Source of the DNA: Versatilivorator sp963663845
GTDB lineage: Bacteria > Acidobacteriota > Terriglobia > Versatilivoradales > Versatilivoraceae
NCBI GenBank assembly: GCA_963663845.2
Contig: OY760650.2
Coordinates: forward strand, 3,038,001-3,102,000
Length of the DNA stretch: 64,000 nucleotides
Direction of reading: 5' to 3'
Below, piece after piece: positions 8,017 to 17,437 of the stretch. The translations under genes were made by a program, and so were the position numbers. The notes below the pieces were generated by a model that had not been told where the DNA came from, searched no databases, and was given only the letters and a program-made list of their open reading frames with translations. Position 1 is the first letter of the stretch, and each line of letters opens with the position of its first letter.

Positions 8017-8844
8017 ATGGCCGTCGCCAAGCCGGAGACACTCGAGATCATTCCCACCGGCGGAGCCCTGGGCGCCGAGATCAGGGGAGTGGACCTGTCC
8101 AGGCCGCTGCCGGCGAATGCCGTGGCCGGCATTCGCCGGGCTCTGCGGCAGCACTGCCTGATCTACTTCAGGAAGCAGCGCATCAGCGAGCGGAACCAAG
8201 TGGATTTTACCCGCCATTTCGGCCGGCCCGTGGAGCATGTGCGCAAGCAGTTGGATCGACCCGTCAAGGAGATTTTCCTCATCTCCAATCTCAAGAAGAA
8301 CGGGCAGCCGATCGGAGCCCTCAGCAACGAGGAAATCGGGTTCCACTCCGACCTGTCCTACCTGCCCCAGCCCGGGACCATCTCCACCCTCTACGCCGTC
8401 GAGCTCCCCGAGGGCGGCGGTGGCGCCACCCGGTGGTGCAATGGATACGCCGCCTACGACGCTCTGGACGACGGTCTCAAGGCGCGCCTGCGGGGGCTGA
8501 GGGCCGTCCATCGACACTCGGTGGAAGCGCAGAATCGCCCCTACCCGGTGTCTCACCCCCTGGCCTGCACCCATCCGGAAACAGGCCGCAAGGCCCTTTA
8601 CCTGGGCCCTCACCTCACCAGGTACGTTGTCGGGTACGAACCCCCCGAGAGCCGGCGGCTGCTCGACCTGCTCTTCAGGCACATCGAGCTTCCGCGCTTT
8701 GTCTGGACCCACCACTGGCGGATCGACGACCTGGTGGTCTGGGACAATCGCTGCACCATGCACCGCCGGGAAGGGTTTCCCAGCCGGGAACGCCGTCTCC
8801 TCAAGCGCACCCAGGTCTTCAACGACCAGACGCCCCGGGAGTGA
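8017..8844 (+). CDS. TauD/TfdA-family Fe(II)/2-oxoglutarate dioxygenase
   Basis: A 275-residue protein of typical length. The facial triad is visible: His110 and Asp112 in GFHSDLSY and the distal His249 in DNRCTMHRR, with an Arg near 264 (RRLLKRTQV) to bind 2-oxoglutarate. The N-terminal segment IIPTGGALGAEIRGVDLSRP is the usual family start. ATG at 8017 is preceded by GGGAG eight bases upstream; an in-frame TTG at 7978 is less likely. TauD relatives hydroxylate taurine, alkylsulfonates, 2,4-D or carnitine-type substrates; which one is used here is unknown. It is divergent from the TonB receptor gene, so receptor and dioxygenase might serve uptake and breakdown of the same compound, but this is only context. 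Confidence 0.88.
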   Translation: MAVAKPETLEIIPTGGALGAEIRGVDLSRPLPANAVAGIRRALRQHCLIYFRKQRISERNQVDFTRHFGRPVEHVRKQLDRPVKEIFLISNLKKNGQPIGALSNEEIGFHSDLSYLPQPGTISTLYAVELPEGGGGATRWCNGYAAYDALDDGLKARLRGLRAVHRHSVEAQNRPYPVSHPLACTHPETGRKALYLGPHLTRYVVGYEPPESRRLLDLLFRHIELPRFVWTHHWRIDDLVVWDNRCTMHRREGFPSRERRLLKRTQVFNDQTPRE

Positions 8845-9029
8845 GCCGGGACCAACCTGCCGTCCCCAGGACGCCGCCAATCATTCGGACTGAAACAGGG
8901 GTACTTGAGGCAGGTGGTCAGTGGCCAGTGGCCGGTGGCCAGTTCTACAAGCACGCAAGTGCCGGATGACCTGGTTGCACTTTTTGGACGACTGCGCCGA
9001 CGTCTGAAACAAACGGAAAAAAGAGGGAT
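8845..9029. other. Intergenic stretch with short GTGGCCA repeats
   Basis: No gene. Around 8926-8945 variants of GTGGCCAGTGGCC are repeated in tandem. At 8998-9045 there is a reverse-complement partial copy of the TTCGTGG family, forming the left border of the tandem array. Confidence 0.5.
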
Positions 9030-12000
9030 CCACGAAGGCACAGGAAACGGGACGGCTCCGCCGCATCGGCAGGGACAGTGCCTCCTCGCGGAGCAAGAAG
9101 GATGGAAGGAGGCGCCCCACCGGGAGCGCGGGCGTCTCGCCCGCATCCTCTGGGTTGGGTGGCCGCTCAGTTTCCCTGCGATGGGCAGCCGGCCGCCCCG
9201 CCGGCGGGAACCGCACGGGCCCGGCCGAAGCAGAGTCGTGGCCCCGTTGCCGGTCGAGCCGGGTGGGAGAGAGGGGTGAGGCTGTGCCAGTGTTGTGCGG
9301 GCGGGACGCCCGCGCTCCCGGCCTTCATCCCATGACGTCGTCGCAGCCAAGCAGGTCCATCGGTCTTCGTGTGCATTCGTGGTTCGTCTTTGAAGGCACA
9401 GAAAGCGGGACGGCTCCGCCGCATCGGCAGGGGCAGTGCCTCCTCGCGGAGCAAGAAGGATGGGAGGAGGCGCCTCACCGGGAGCGCGGGCGTCTCGCCC
9501 GCATGCTATGGCGTTGCGAACCGCTCAGTTTCCTTGCGATGGGGCAGCCGGCCGCCCCGCCGGCGGGAACCGCACGGGCTCGGCCGAAGCAGAGTCGTGG
9601 CGCCGCTGCCGGTCGAGCCGGGTGGAGAAGATGGGTGAGGCTGTGCCAGCGTTGTGCGGGCGGGACGCCCGCGCTCCCGGCCTTCATCCCGTGACGTCGT
9701 CGCAGCCAAGCAGGTCCATCGGTCTTCGTGTGCATTCGTGGTTCGTCTTTGAAGGCGCACGAAGCGGGACGGCTCTGCCGCATCGGCAGGGGCAGTGCCT
9801 CCTCGCGGAGCAAGAAGGATGGGAGGAGGCGCCTCACCGGGAGCGCGGGCGTCTCGCCCGCATGCTATGGCGTTGCGAACCGCTCAGTTTCCCTGCGATG
9901 GGGCAGCCGGCCGCCCCGCCGGCGGGAACCGCACGGGCTCGGCCGAAGCAGAGTCGTGGCGCCGTTGCCGGTCGAGCCGGGTGGAGAAGATGGGTGAGGC
10001 TGTGCCAGCGTTGTGCGGGCGGGACGCCCGCGCTCCCGGCCTTCATCCCGTGACGTCGTCGCAGCCAAGCAGGTCCATCGGTCTTCGTGTGCATTCGTGG
10101 TTCGTCTTTGAAGGCACAGAAAGCGGGACGGCTCCGCCGCATCGGCAGGGGCAGTGCCTCCTCGCGGAGCAAGAAGGATGGGAGGAGGCGCCCCTCCGGG
10201 AGCGCGGGCGTCCCGCCCGCATGCTATGGCGTTGCGAACCGCTCAGTTTCCCTGCGATGGGGCAGCCGGCCGCCCCGCCGGCGGGAACCGCACGGGCCCG
10301 GCCGAAGCAGAGTCGTGGCGCCGCTGCCGGTCGAGCCGGGTGGGGGAGAGGGGTGAGGCTGTGCCAGTGTTGTGCGGGCGGGACGCCCGCGCTCCCGGCC
10401 TTCATCCCGTGACGTCGTCGCAGCCAAGCAGGTCCATCGGTTTTCGTGTGCATTCGTGTGCATTCGTGGTTCGTCTTTGAAGGCACAGGAAGCGGGACGG
10501 CTCTGCCGCATCGGCAGGGGCAGTGCCTCGTCGCGGAGCAAGAAGGATGGGAGGAGGCGCCCCACCGGGAGCGCGGGCGTCCCGCCCGCATGCTATGGCG
10601 TTGCGAACCGCTCAGTTTCCCTGCGATGGGGCAGCCGGCTGCCCCGCCGGCGGGAACCGCACGGGCCCGGCCGAAGCAGAGTCGTGGCCCCGTTGCCGGT
10701 CGAGCCGGGTGGGAGAGAGGGGTGAGGCTGTGCCAGCGTTGTGCGGGCGGGACGCCCGCGCTCCCGGCCTTCCTCCCGTGACGGCGTCGCAGCCAAGCAG
10801 GTCCATCGGTCTTCGTGTGCATTCGTGTGCATTCGTGGTTCGTCTTTGAAGGCACAGAAAGCGGGACGGCTCCGCCGCATCGGCAGGGGCAGTGCCTCCT
10901 CGCGGAGCAAGAAGGATGGGAGGAGGCGCCTCACCGGGAGCGCGGGCGTCTCGCCCGCATCCTCTGGGTTGGGTGGCCGCTCAGTTTCCCTGCGATGGGG
11001 CAGCCGGCCGCCCCGCCTGCGGGAACCGCACGGGCCCGGCCGAAGCAGAGTCGTGGCCCCGTTGCCGGTCGAGCCGGGTGGGAGAGAGGGGTGAGGCTGT
11101 GCCAGTGTTGTGCGGGCGGGACGCCCGCGCTCCCGGCCTTCATCCCATGACGTCGTCGCAGCCAAGCAGGTCCATCGGAATTCGTGTCTATTCGTGTTCA
11201 TTGGTGGTTCGTCTTTGAAGGCACAGAAAGCGGGACGGCTCCGCCGCATCGGCAGGGGCAGTGCCTCCTCGCGGAGCAAGAAGGATGGGAGGAGGCGCCT
11301 CACCGGGAGCGCGGGCGTCTCGCCCGCATGCTATGGCGTTGCGAACCGCTCAGTTTCCCTGCGATGGGGCAGCCGGCCACCCCGCCGGCGGGAACCGCAC
11401 GGGCCCGGCCGAAGCAGAGTCGTGGCCCCGTTGCCGGTCGAGCCGGGTGGAGAAGATGGGTGAGGCTGTGCCAGTGTTGTGCGGGCGGGACGCCCGCGCT
11501 CCCGGCCTTCATCCCGTGACGTCGTCGCAGCCAAGCAGGTCCATCGGTCTTCGTGTGCATTCGTGGTTCGTCTTTGAAGGCGCACAAAGCGGGACGGCTC
11601 CGCCGCATCGGCAGGGGCAGTGCCTCCTCGCGGAGCAAGAAGGATGGGAGGAGGCGCCTCACCGGGAGCGCGGGCGTCCCGCCCGCATGCTATGGCGTTG
11701 CGAACCGCTCAGTTTCCCTGCGATGGGGCAGCCGGCCGCCCCGCCGGCGGGAACCGCACGGGCTCGGCCGAAGCAGAGTCGTGGCGCCGCTGCCGGTCGA
11801 GCCGGGTGGAGGAGAGGGGTGAAGCCGTGCCAGTGTTGTGCGGGCGGGACGCCCGCGCTCCCGGCCTTCATCCCGTGACGGCGTCGCAGCCAAGCAGGTC
11901 CATCGGTCTTCGTGTGCATTCGTGGTTCGTCTTTGAAGGCACAGAAAGCGGGACGGCTTCGCCGCATCGGCAGGGGCAGTGCCTCCTCGCGGAGCAAGAA

Positions 12001-12301
12001 GGATGGGAGGAGGCGCCCCTCCGGGAGCGCGGGCGTCTCGCCCGCATCCTCTGGGTTGGGTGGCCGCTCAGTTTCCCTGCGATGGGGCAGCCGGCCGCCC
12101 CGCCGGCGGGAACCGCACGGGCCCGGCCGAAGCAGAGTCGTGGCGCCGTTGCCGGTCGAGCCGGGTGGAGAAGATGGGTGAGGCTGTGCCAGTGTTGTGC
12201 GGGCGGGACGCCCGCGCTCCCGGCCTTCATCCCGTGACGGCGTCGCAGCCAAGCAGGTCCATCGGTATTCGTGTCTATTCGTGTTCATTGGTGGTTCGCC
12301 T
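9030..12301. repeat. Non-coding tandem array, nine units of about 359/369 bp
   Basis: The anchor GGGACGGCT recurs at 9049, 9407, 9766, 10125, 10494, 10863, 11232, 11591 and 11950, giving periods of 358, 359, 359, 369, 369, 369, 359 and 359. The ten-base difference is a second copy of a GTGCATTCGT-type minirepeat (or GTCTATTCGT). Units are about 95 percent alike by eye. Each unit holds hairpins GCGGGCG-TCT-CGCCCGC and GCGGGCG-GGA-CGCCCGC. All frames on both strands contain open frames of 60-270 codons, but 359 is not a multiple of three, so a frame changes from unit to unit and no protein is conserved. I therefore call the array non-coding. It fills the whole gap between the dioxygenase and the sirtuin gene. 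Confidence 0.92.
9480..9678. repeat. Inverted repeat inside each array unit (example: unit 2)
   Basis: The 24 bp arm at 9480-9503 (GGGAGCGCGGGCGTCTCG followed by CCCGCA) is matched, reverse complemented with one mismatch, by 9655-9678, with 151 bases between. Each arm is itself a small hairpin, so the unit can fold as one long stem or as two separate ones. The same arrangement is present in the other units. Confidence 0.8.
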
Positions 12302-13060
12302 TTATTGACGATTGTCGGACACTGGCTCCACCAAGTGGGGCAGGGCGCGCCCGATTTCGTCCCGGATCACCAGGTCGGCAATGCTGTCCAACGGGGTCTC
12401 GGTCCGGTTGAGGATGATGAGTCTGGCCCCCGACTGCTTGGCCAGCAGGGGAAGGGAGGCCGCCGGCTCTACCACCAGGGAGGAGCCGACCGCCAGGAAG
12501 ACGTCGCAAGACCGGGCGGCCCGCTGCGACCGGTCCAGCACCTCCGGGGGAAGGGACTGGCCGAAGGAAACGGTGGCGGGCTTGAGCAGCCCCCCGCAGT
12601 GTGTGCAGCGAGGCGCCGGCTCGCCCTTGAGCACGCGGTCGACAGCCTCATCCATCGAGATCCGTCTGCCGCAGCCGAGGCAGGCCGCTTCGGCCGTGGT
12701 CCCGTGGAGTTCCAGGATCAGCTCGCTGTCCAGGCCCGAACGCCGGTGGAGGCCGTCGATGTTCTGGGTGATCATGGCCAGCAGCTTGCCCTGGCGGGCC
12801 AGCTCGGCAAAGGCCAGGTGACCGGCGTTGGGAGCCGCGTCCCGCATGGCCGGCCAGCTCTCCACCTTCTGCCGCCAGTATTCGACGCGGTCGGCTTCGT
12901 TGTCGAGGAATTCCTGAAAATAGACGGTCCGGTTTCGGGCCCAGACTCCGTCGGGGCTGCGAAAATCGGGGATTCCCGACTCGGTCGAGATGCCGGCTCC
13001 GGTGAATCCCGTCACCGAGCGGCTTTCCGCGATCCAGCCTCTGCCTTGCTGCAAGTCCAT
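12302..13060 (-). CDS. Sirtuin, NAD-dependent protein deacylase (Sir2/CobB family)
   Basis: A 252-residue Sir2 protein. Motifs: GAGISTESGIPDFRSP (21-36) for NAD binding, TQNIDGLH (98-105), catalytic His119 in ELHG, a four-Cys zinc site C127xxC130 and C152xxC155, and VGSSLVVEPA near 201. It removes acyl groups from lysines in cytoplasmic proteins, producing O-acyl-ADP-ribose and nicotinamide. The Tyr-x-x-Arg pair expected after the first motif in class III desuccinylases is not obvious here, so acyl preference is left open. No strong ribosome binding site is seen before ATG at 13060. The stop codon directly abuts the tandem repeat array. Confidence 0.93.
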   Translation of the reverse strand: MDLQQGRGWIAESRSVTGFTGAGISTESGIPDFRSPDGVWARNRTVYFQEFLDNEADRVEYWRQKVESWPAMRDAAPNAGHLAFAELARQGKLLAMITQNIDGLHRRSGLDSELILELHGTTAEAACLGCGRRISMDEAVDRVLKGEPAPRCTHCGGLLKPATVSFGQSLPPEVLDRSQRAARSCDVFLAVGSSLVVEPAASLPLLAKQSGARLIILNRTETPLDSIADLVIRDEIGRALPHLVEPVSDNRQ

Positions 13061-13088
13061 TGGTCAGCTATTGGTGGCGCCGGGCAGG

Positions 13089-14561
13089 CTACGCCAGCAC
13101 GGGCTGGATGACCTCTCCCCGCACGCCGGTGAGGCGTTGGTCCAGCCCCTGGTAGAACCAGGTGAGCCGTTCGTGGTCCAGGCCCATCAGGTGCAGGATG
13201 GTGGCGTGCAGGTCGGATACGTGGCAGCGCTGCTCCACGGCCGCGAATCCCAGCTCGTCGGTGGAACCCACCGCCTGTCCGCCCTTGACCCCGGCGCCGG
13301 CCAGCCACATGCTGAAGCCGTGCCAGTCGTGGTCTCTTCCGGGCCTGCCGACCCCCTCGCTGGTGGGGGTCCTGCCGAATTCACCGCCCCAGATCAGCAG
13401 GGTCTCGTCCCACAGGCCGGTGCGTTTGAGGTCGGCGATCAGGGCGGCGATGGGCTGGTCGGTTTCTCCGGCGTGGAGCTTGTGGTTGGTGATGCAGTCG
13501 CCGTGGCCGTCCCAGGTGTCCTCGATGTGGCCGCCCCCGGAGTAGAGCTGCACGAAGCGGACCCCGTTTTCCAGCAGGCGGCGGGTGATCAGGCACTTGC
13601 GTCCGAAGTCGGCCGTCAGGGGCCGGTTCAGGCCATACATGTCGCGGGTGGCCGCGTCTTCCCGATCCAGGTCCACCGCCTCGGCGGCCGTGGTCTGCAT
13701 GCGGTAGGCCAGCTCGTAGGTGTTGATCCTGCCCGCCAACTCGGCTTCCCGCGGACGTGAGGCCAGGTGCTCCTCGTTCAAGGTCCGCAAGAGGTCCAGG
13801 GAGTGGCGCTGGGTCTTTCGGCTGACGCCGGGAGGGGTGGCCAGGTCCAGCAAGGGCGCCCCGCTGCTGCGGAACAAGGTCCCCTGGTAGGGTGCGGGCA
13901 TGTATCCGGCCGTCCAGTTGGAGGCCCCGCTGATGGGACCGCCCCGGGGATCGGTCATCACCACGAAGCTGGGAAGGCTTTGGTTGAGAGTGCCCAACCC
14001 GTAGCTCAGCCACGATCCCAGGCAGGGCTTGCCGATGGTGACGTTGCCGGTGTTCATCTGCAGGCAGCCGGAAGCGTGGGCGGCCGTGTCGGTATGCATG
14101 GAGCGAATGACGCACAGGTCGTCGGCGAATCTGGCCGTGTGAGGGAAGAGGCTGCTGATCTCCAGGCCGCTGCGGCCGTGCTTGCGGAAGGGGAAGGGAC
14201 TCTGCATCAGGTAGCCGATGGCCCGGTTGTTGGAGCCCACCTCCAGCGGACCCTTGTAGGGCGTTCCGTGAAAGCGGGTCAGGGCCGGCTTGGGATCGAA
14301 GGTGTCCACCTGGCTGGGAGCTCCGTTCATGAAGAGAAAGACGGCATGCTTGGCCTTGGCCGGGAAATGCGGCGTCTTGGCGGCCAGCAGGGAACCGGCC
14401 CCGCGAAGGTTGTCCGAGGCGGCCGCGGTCCGGGTGAAGAAGCCGTCGCGAATCAGCAGGTCGGTGAGGGCCAGGCCTGCGAAGCCGCCCCCCACCTCCC
14501 AGAGGAACTGCCGCCGGCTGCGGCCGCAGGGAGTGGGGTTGGGAATGTACCGATGGGACAT
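13089..14561 (-). CDS. DUF1501 protein with Tat signal
   Basis: A 490-residue protein of the DUF1501 family, related in fold to sulfatases and alkaline phosphatases. The N-terminus has a twin-arginine motif in GRSRRQFLW followed by a hydrophobic segment, indicating export in folded form. Family landmarks are FLFMNGAPSQVDTFDPKP, the central HTDTAAHASGCLQ region, LLIWGGEFGRTPTSEG and a closing HATILHLMGLDHERLTWFYQG. It begins 12 bases after the stop of the upstream DUF1549/DUF1553 gene, with GAGG ahead of its ATG, so the two form an operon. Such pairs are common in Planctomycetes, Verrucomicrobia and Acidobacteria and are thought to act on complex polysaccharides or sulfated compounds, but no biochemical role is established. 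Confidence 0.9.
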   Translation of the reverse strand: MSHRYIPNPTPCGRSRRQFLWEVGGGFAGLALTDLLIRDGFFTRTAAASDNLRGAGSLLAAKTPHFPAKAKHAVFLFMNGAPSQVDTFDPKPALTRFHGTPYKGPLEVGSNNRAIGYLMQSPFPFRKHGRSGLEISSLFPHTARFADDLCVIRSMHTDTAAHASGCLQMNTGNVTIGKPCLGSWLSYGLGTLNQSLPSFVVMTDPRGGPISGASNWTAGYMPAPYQGTLFRSSGAPLLDLATPPGVSRKTQRHSLDLLRTLNEEHLASRPREAELAGRINTYELAYRMQTTAAEAVDLDREDAATRDMYGLNRPLTADFGRKCLITRRLLENGVRFVQLYSGGGHIEDTWDGHGDCITNHKLHAGETDQPIAALIADLKRTGLWDETLLIWGGEFGRTPTSEGVGRPGRDHDWHGFSMWLAGAGVKGGQAVGSTDELGFAAVEQRCHVSDLHATILHLMGLDHERLTWFYQGLDQRLTGVRGEVIQPVLA

Positions 14562-14573
14562 GGTCTTGCCTCA

Positions 14574-17099
14574 TCAATCCGGATAGACGAACTCGTTCAG
14601 GTTCAGAATCACCCGGCACATCTCCCGCAGGGCGCCGCGGCGCCCGTTGGCGGAAACGATGTCCTGCTGCCGGGTCTGGTTTTCGGTCTCCTGCCGCAAG
14701 AACGCGAGCAGATTCCCTTTCTCCGCCTGGCTGGGAGGCCGGGCCAGCGCCAGGGCATAGGCCCTTTCAATCTGTTTCTCCGGGTCGGTCCCCACTTCGT
14801 TCTCCAGGCGGGCGGCCAGGTAGCGGGCCTGCCGGTTCACGAACTCCCCGTTGAACAGGGCGAGCGCCTGCGGAGCCACGCTGGTGGTCATTCGCCGGGA
14901 AGCGGTCCTGGTGGTGTCGCACAGGTCCAGCACCTCCAGCATGGGAACCACCAGGGAGCGCTTCAGGAAGACGTAGATGGTGCGGCGGGAGCGTTCTTCT
15001 TCTTCGGCGGACGGTTTCCAGACGGTGTCGGGATCGCTGTGCCCCTCCAGCGCCGCCCTGGAGATTCTGGGAAGCATGCTGGGGCCGTACATGCGCCGGT
15101 TCAACCGGCCGCTGACCGCCAGCATGGAGTCCCGAATGGCCTCCACCTCCAGTCGGACCCGGGGCATGCGCCACAAGAGACGGTTCTCCGGATCTTCCTC
15201 GCCGTAGCGAGGATTCCACTGCCGGCTCATTCGGTAGCTGTTGCTGGCGAGAATCAGGCGATGGAGCTTCTTGAAGGACCACCCTTCCCGCACGAACCAG
15301 CCGGCCAGCCAATCCAGCAGTTCGGGGTGTGTCGGCTTCTCGCCTCGCGCGCCGAAATCGCTGGGGCTGCGGACCAGCCCGAATCCGAAGTGCTTTTGCC
15401 AGATGCGGTTGACGATCACCCGCGCGGTCAGAGGGTTTTGAGGATCGACCAGCCATCGAGCCAGGGCCAGCCGCCGCCCGCTGCTCCTGTTGCGGGGCTC
15501 GGGCCGAAAGACCGTCTCCGACAGAATGGCCGGGAAGGCGGGAGCGACTTCCGGCCCCGGATTGGCGGCGCTTCCCCGGATCAGCAGGTGGGTGGCGGGC
15601 GGGGACGGGTCCGGCTCGTGCATGAAATAGGCGCGGGGCAGGTCGATTCGGGCGGTCTCCAGCGCCCGGATTTCCCCTTCCCCGACCTCCAGCTTCTCCC
15701 GGACGGCGTCCGGCACCGGCGCGTTTCCCACTTCTTCCGCCAACTGCTTTTCGAAAATCTTCCTCAAGCCCTTCTGCTTCCGGCTGGGATCGGGGGCCAG
15801 AAAGGCCTGCACCGCCAGGGCCGGCAGGTTGGATCGGCCCGACTCCAGGAAGTTCCGGCGCAAGCGGGCCCTCGACCGGTCGAGGGCCTCCCGCAGGCGC
15901 TCGATCCGGCGGGAGGTGGCCCGGTACTGCTCCAGTTGCCGGGGAGTCCCGATGGGCAGGTCCAGCTCGGTGCGGTAGTCGCGGGGGCGCTGCAAGCCGT
16001 TGAAGACCGCCACCATGGAGTAGTAGTCCCGGGCGGTCAGGGGATCGAACTTGTGGTTGTGGCAGCGGGCGCAACCCAGGGTCAGTCCCAGGAAGACCTG
16101 GGAGGTGGTGCTGACGATATCGTCCAGTTGATCGAATCGGTCGGTTTCGGGATCGGCGGGTTCATCGTCCCAGGGTCCCAGGCGGAAATACCCGGTGGCG
16201 ATCAATGTCTCGGCCGAGGCGTCGGGCAGCTCGTCTCCGGCCAGTTGCTCCAGCACGAAGCGGTCGAAGGGCTTGTCCCGGTTGAAGGACCGGATCACGT
16301 AGTCGCGGTATTTCCAGACGTGGGGCTTGGCGCCGTCGCGCTCGTATCCGTTGCTTTCGGCGTAGCGGACCAGGTCCAGCCAGTGCCGGGCCCAGCGCTC
16401 TCCGTAGGCCGGGCGCGCCAGCAGGTCTTCGATGGTCGCCTTGTAGGCAGCCTCGCTCGGGTCCTTCAGAAAGGCTTCCTGCTCCGCCAGGTTGGGCGGC
16501 AGTCCAATCAGGTTGAGATAGAGCCGCCGCAGCAGTTGACGGGGTTCGGCCGGGTGAGAGGGCTTCCAGCCCTTCGCCTCCAGTTTTTCCAGGACGAAGG
16601 CATCGATGGGGTTCCTGACCCGGTCCTTCGCCTGCACGGCCGGCAGCTCGGGACTGAAGATGGGCTGGAAAGCCCAGTGATCACTGACACCGGTCGCGGA
16701 TTCGGAGGCGTCCCCTTCCTGCGGCCAGGCGGCGCCCTGATCGATCCAGCGCCTCAGCAGTTCCACCTGCTCGCCGGTCAGCGGCGGTCCCTCGGGCGGC
16801 ATGACCACTTCGGGGTCCCGCCCGGAGACGTAGCGCAGCAGCAGGCTGTCGGCGCTGTTTCCCGGAAGGATGGCCGGGACGCCCGAGTCGCCGCCCCTGA
16901 AGGCATCCGACCTGCGGTCCAGCCTGAAGCCGTGCATTTGGGACTGGCCGCCGTGACAGGCCAGGCAGCGCTCCTGGAAGATCGGCTGGATCTCCCGGGC
17001 GAAATCCACCGTGGAATCGGCGGCCTGTCCCGCGACGGCCAGCAGCCCGGCGATGGCCGCAAGCGCCAGGGCCGTCCGAGCCGGATTGCTCCTGTTCAC
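14574..17099 (-). CDS. Planctomycete-type cytochrome c / DUF1549 / DUF1553 protein
   Basis: An 841-residue exported protein. After a signal peptide (about 1-27) comes the PSCyt1 cytochrome-like domain with one CxxCH haem site (Cys45, Cys48, His49 in CLACHGG) and its MPPEGPPLTGEQVELLRRWI segment. DUF1549 follows (about 155-365; NPIDAFVLEKLEAKGW, ARHWLDLVRYAESNGYERDG) and DUF1553 is C-terminal (about 530-800; NPLTARVIVNRIWQKHFGFGLV). The central portion has a Lys/Arg-rich helical stretch. It is the first gene of a two-gene operon with the DUF1501 gene. The haem suggests electron transfer in the periplasm, with DUF1501 as likely partner; the reaction is unknown. Confidence 0.92.
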   Translation of the reverse strand: MNRSNPARTALALAAIAGLLAVAGQAADSTVDFAREIQPIFQERCLACHGGQSQMHGFRLDRRSDAFRGGDSGVPAILPGNSADSLLLRYVSGRDPEVVMPPEGPPLTGEQVELLRRWIDQGAAWPQEGDASESATGVSDHWAFQPIFSPELPAVQAKDRVRNPIDAFVLEKLEAKGWKPSHPAEPRQLLRRLYLNLIGLPPNLAEQEAFLKDPSEAAYKATIEDLLARPAYGERWARHWLDLVRYAESNGYERDGAKPHVWKYRDYVIRSFNRDKPFDRFVLEQLAGDELPDASAETLIATGYFRLGPWDDEPADPETDRFDQLDDIVSTTSQVFLGLTLGCARCHNHKFDPLTARDYYSMVAVFNGLQRPRDYRTELDLPIGTPRQLEQYRATSRRIERLREALDRSRARLRRNFLESGRSNLPALAVQAFLAPDPSRKQKGLRKIFEKQLAEEVGNAPVPDAVREKLEVGEGEIRALETARIDLPRAYFMHEPDPSPPATHLLIRGSAANPGPEVAPAFPAILSETVFRPEPRNRSSGRRLALARWLVDPQNPLTARVIVNRIWQKHFGFGLVRSPSDFGARGEKPTHPELLDWLAGWFVREGWSFKKLHRLILASNSYRMSRQWNPRYGEEDPENRLLWRMPRVRLEVEAIRDSMLAVSGRLNRRMYGPSMLPRISRAALEGHSDPDTVWKPSAEEEERSRRTIYVFLKRSLVVPMLEVLDLCDTTRTASRRMTTSVAPQALALFNGEFVNRQARYLAARLENEVGTDPEKQIERAYALALARPPSQAEKGNLLAFLRQETENQTRQQDIVSANGRRGALREMCRVILNLNEFVYPD

Positions 17100-17218
17100 C
17101 TCTTTCTCCTGGCTGTCAAGAATAGCAAAAGGGCCATTGGAGCTTCAAGGGAGGGATGAGCCATCACCCACCCTCATTCAGGGTGACAGAACTGCCAAGA
17201 CCTCCCAATCAGGCCCCC

Positions 17219-17437
17219 TGGCGCAGGAATTTTTCCCTCAGCGTGTGCTCGTGAGCGAAGAGCGTAGCGGTTTCTACGGTCGAGCGAGCATGGACGCGCT
17301 GAGGGGAAAAGGACAAGCCAGGGCATGCCCAGCGCCGTCTGTAGTCAGCAAGCCCTTGACATGGAGCCAGTCAAGGGACTGAAGACAAACTGCTTTTGTC
17401 CTGCCTCCAGCGGCCTGGTGAGACATGCGGGCTAGGG
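17219..17437 (-). repeat. Dispersed ~218 bp element, copy 1
   Basis: This intergenic stretch (17100-17431 holds no gene) is matched in opposite orientation at 49911-50128. The copies share the start CTAGCCCGCATGTCTC, the palindrome GGGCATGCCC and a CGTAG-AAACCG-CTACG hairpin, and end in CTGCGCCA. A 50-codon frame is open in both copies, but most base differences between them change the amino acid, which argues against protein coding. It runs a few bases into the end of the TPR glycosyltransferase gene. Confidence 0.75.

Noticed and set aside
4838..8161. 1107-codon plus-strand frame opposite the TonB receptor, and similar long frames at 13767-17159 and 38777-42259
   Set aside because: They mirror real genes in GC-rich DNA where antisense stops are rare, lack ribosome binding sites, and have low-complexity Gly/Arg/Pro-rich products.
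9155..12288. Many 89-270 codon frames in the tandem array on both strands
   Set aside because: Products are repetitive Arg/Gly/Pro/Ala strings in all frames, the period is not a multiple of three in most steps, and there is no ribosome binding site pattern.
9030..12301. CRISPR array
   Set aside because: Units are about 360 bases and homologous along their entire length, with no short repeats separated by unique spacers and no cas genes nearby.
17274..17420. Possible conserved 50-residue peptide in both copies of the ~218 bp element
   Set aside because: Aligning the codons of the two copies, most differences are non-synonymous (for example TCC/TGC, AAG/AAC, CTG/CCG) and only few silent, which is not protein-level conservation.
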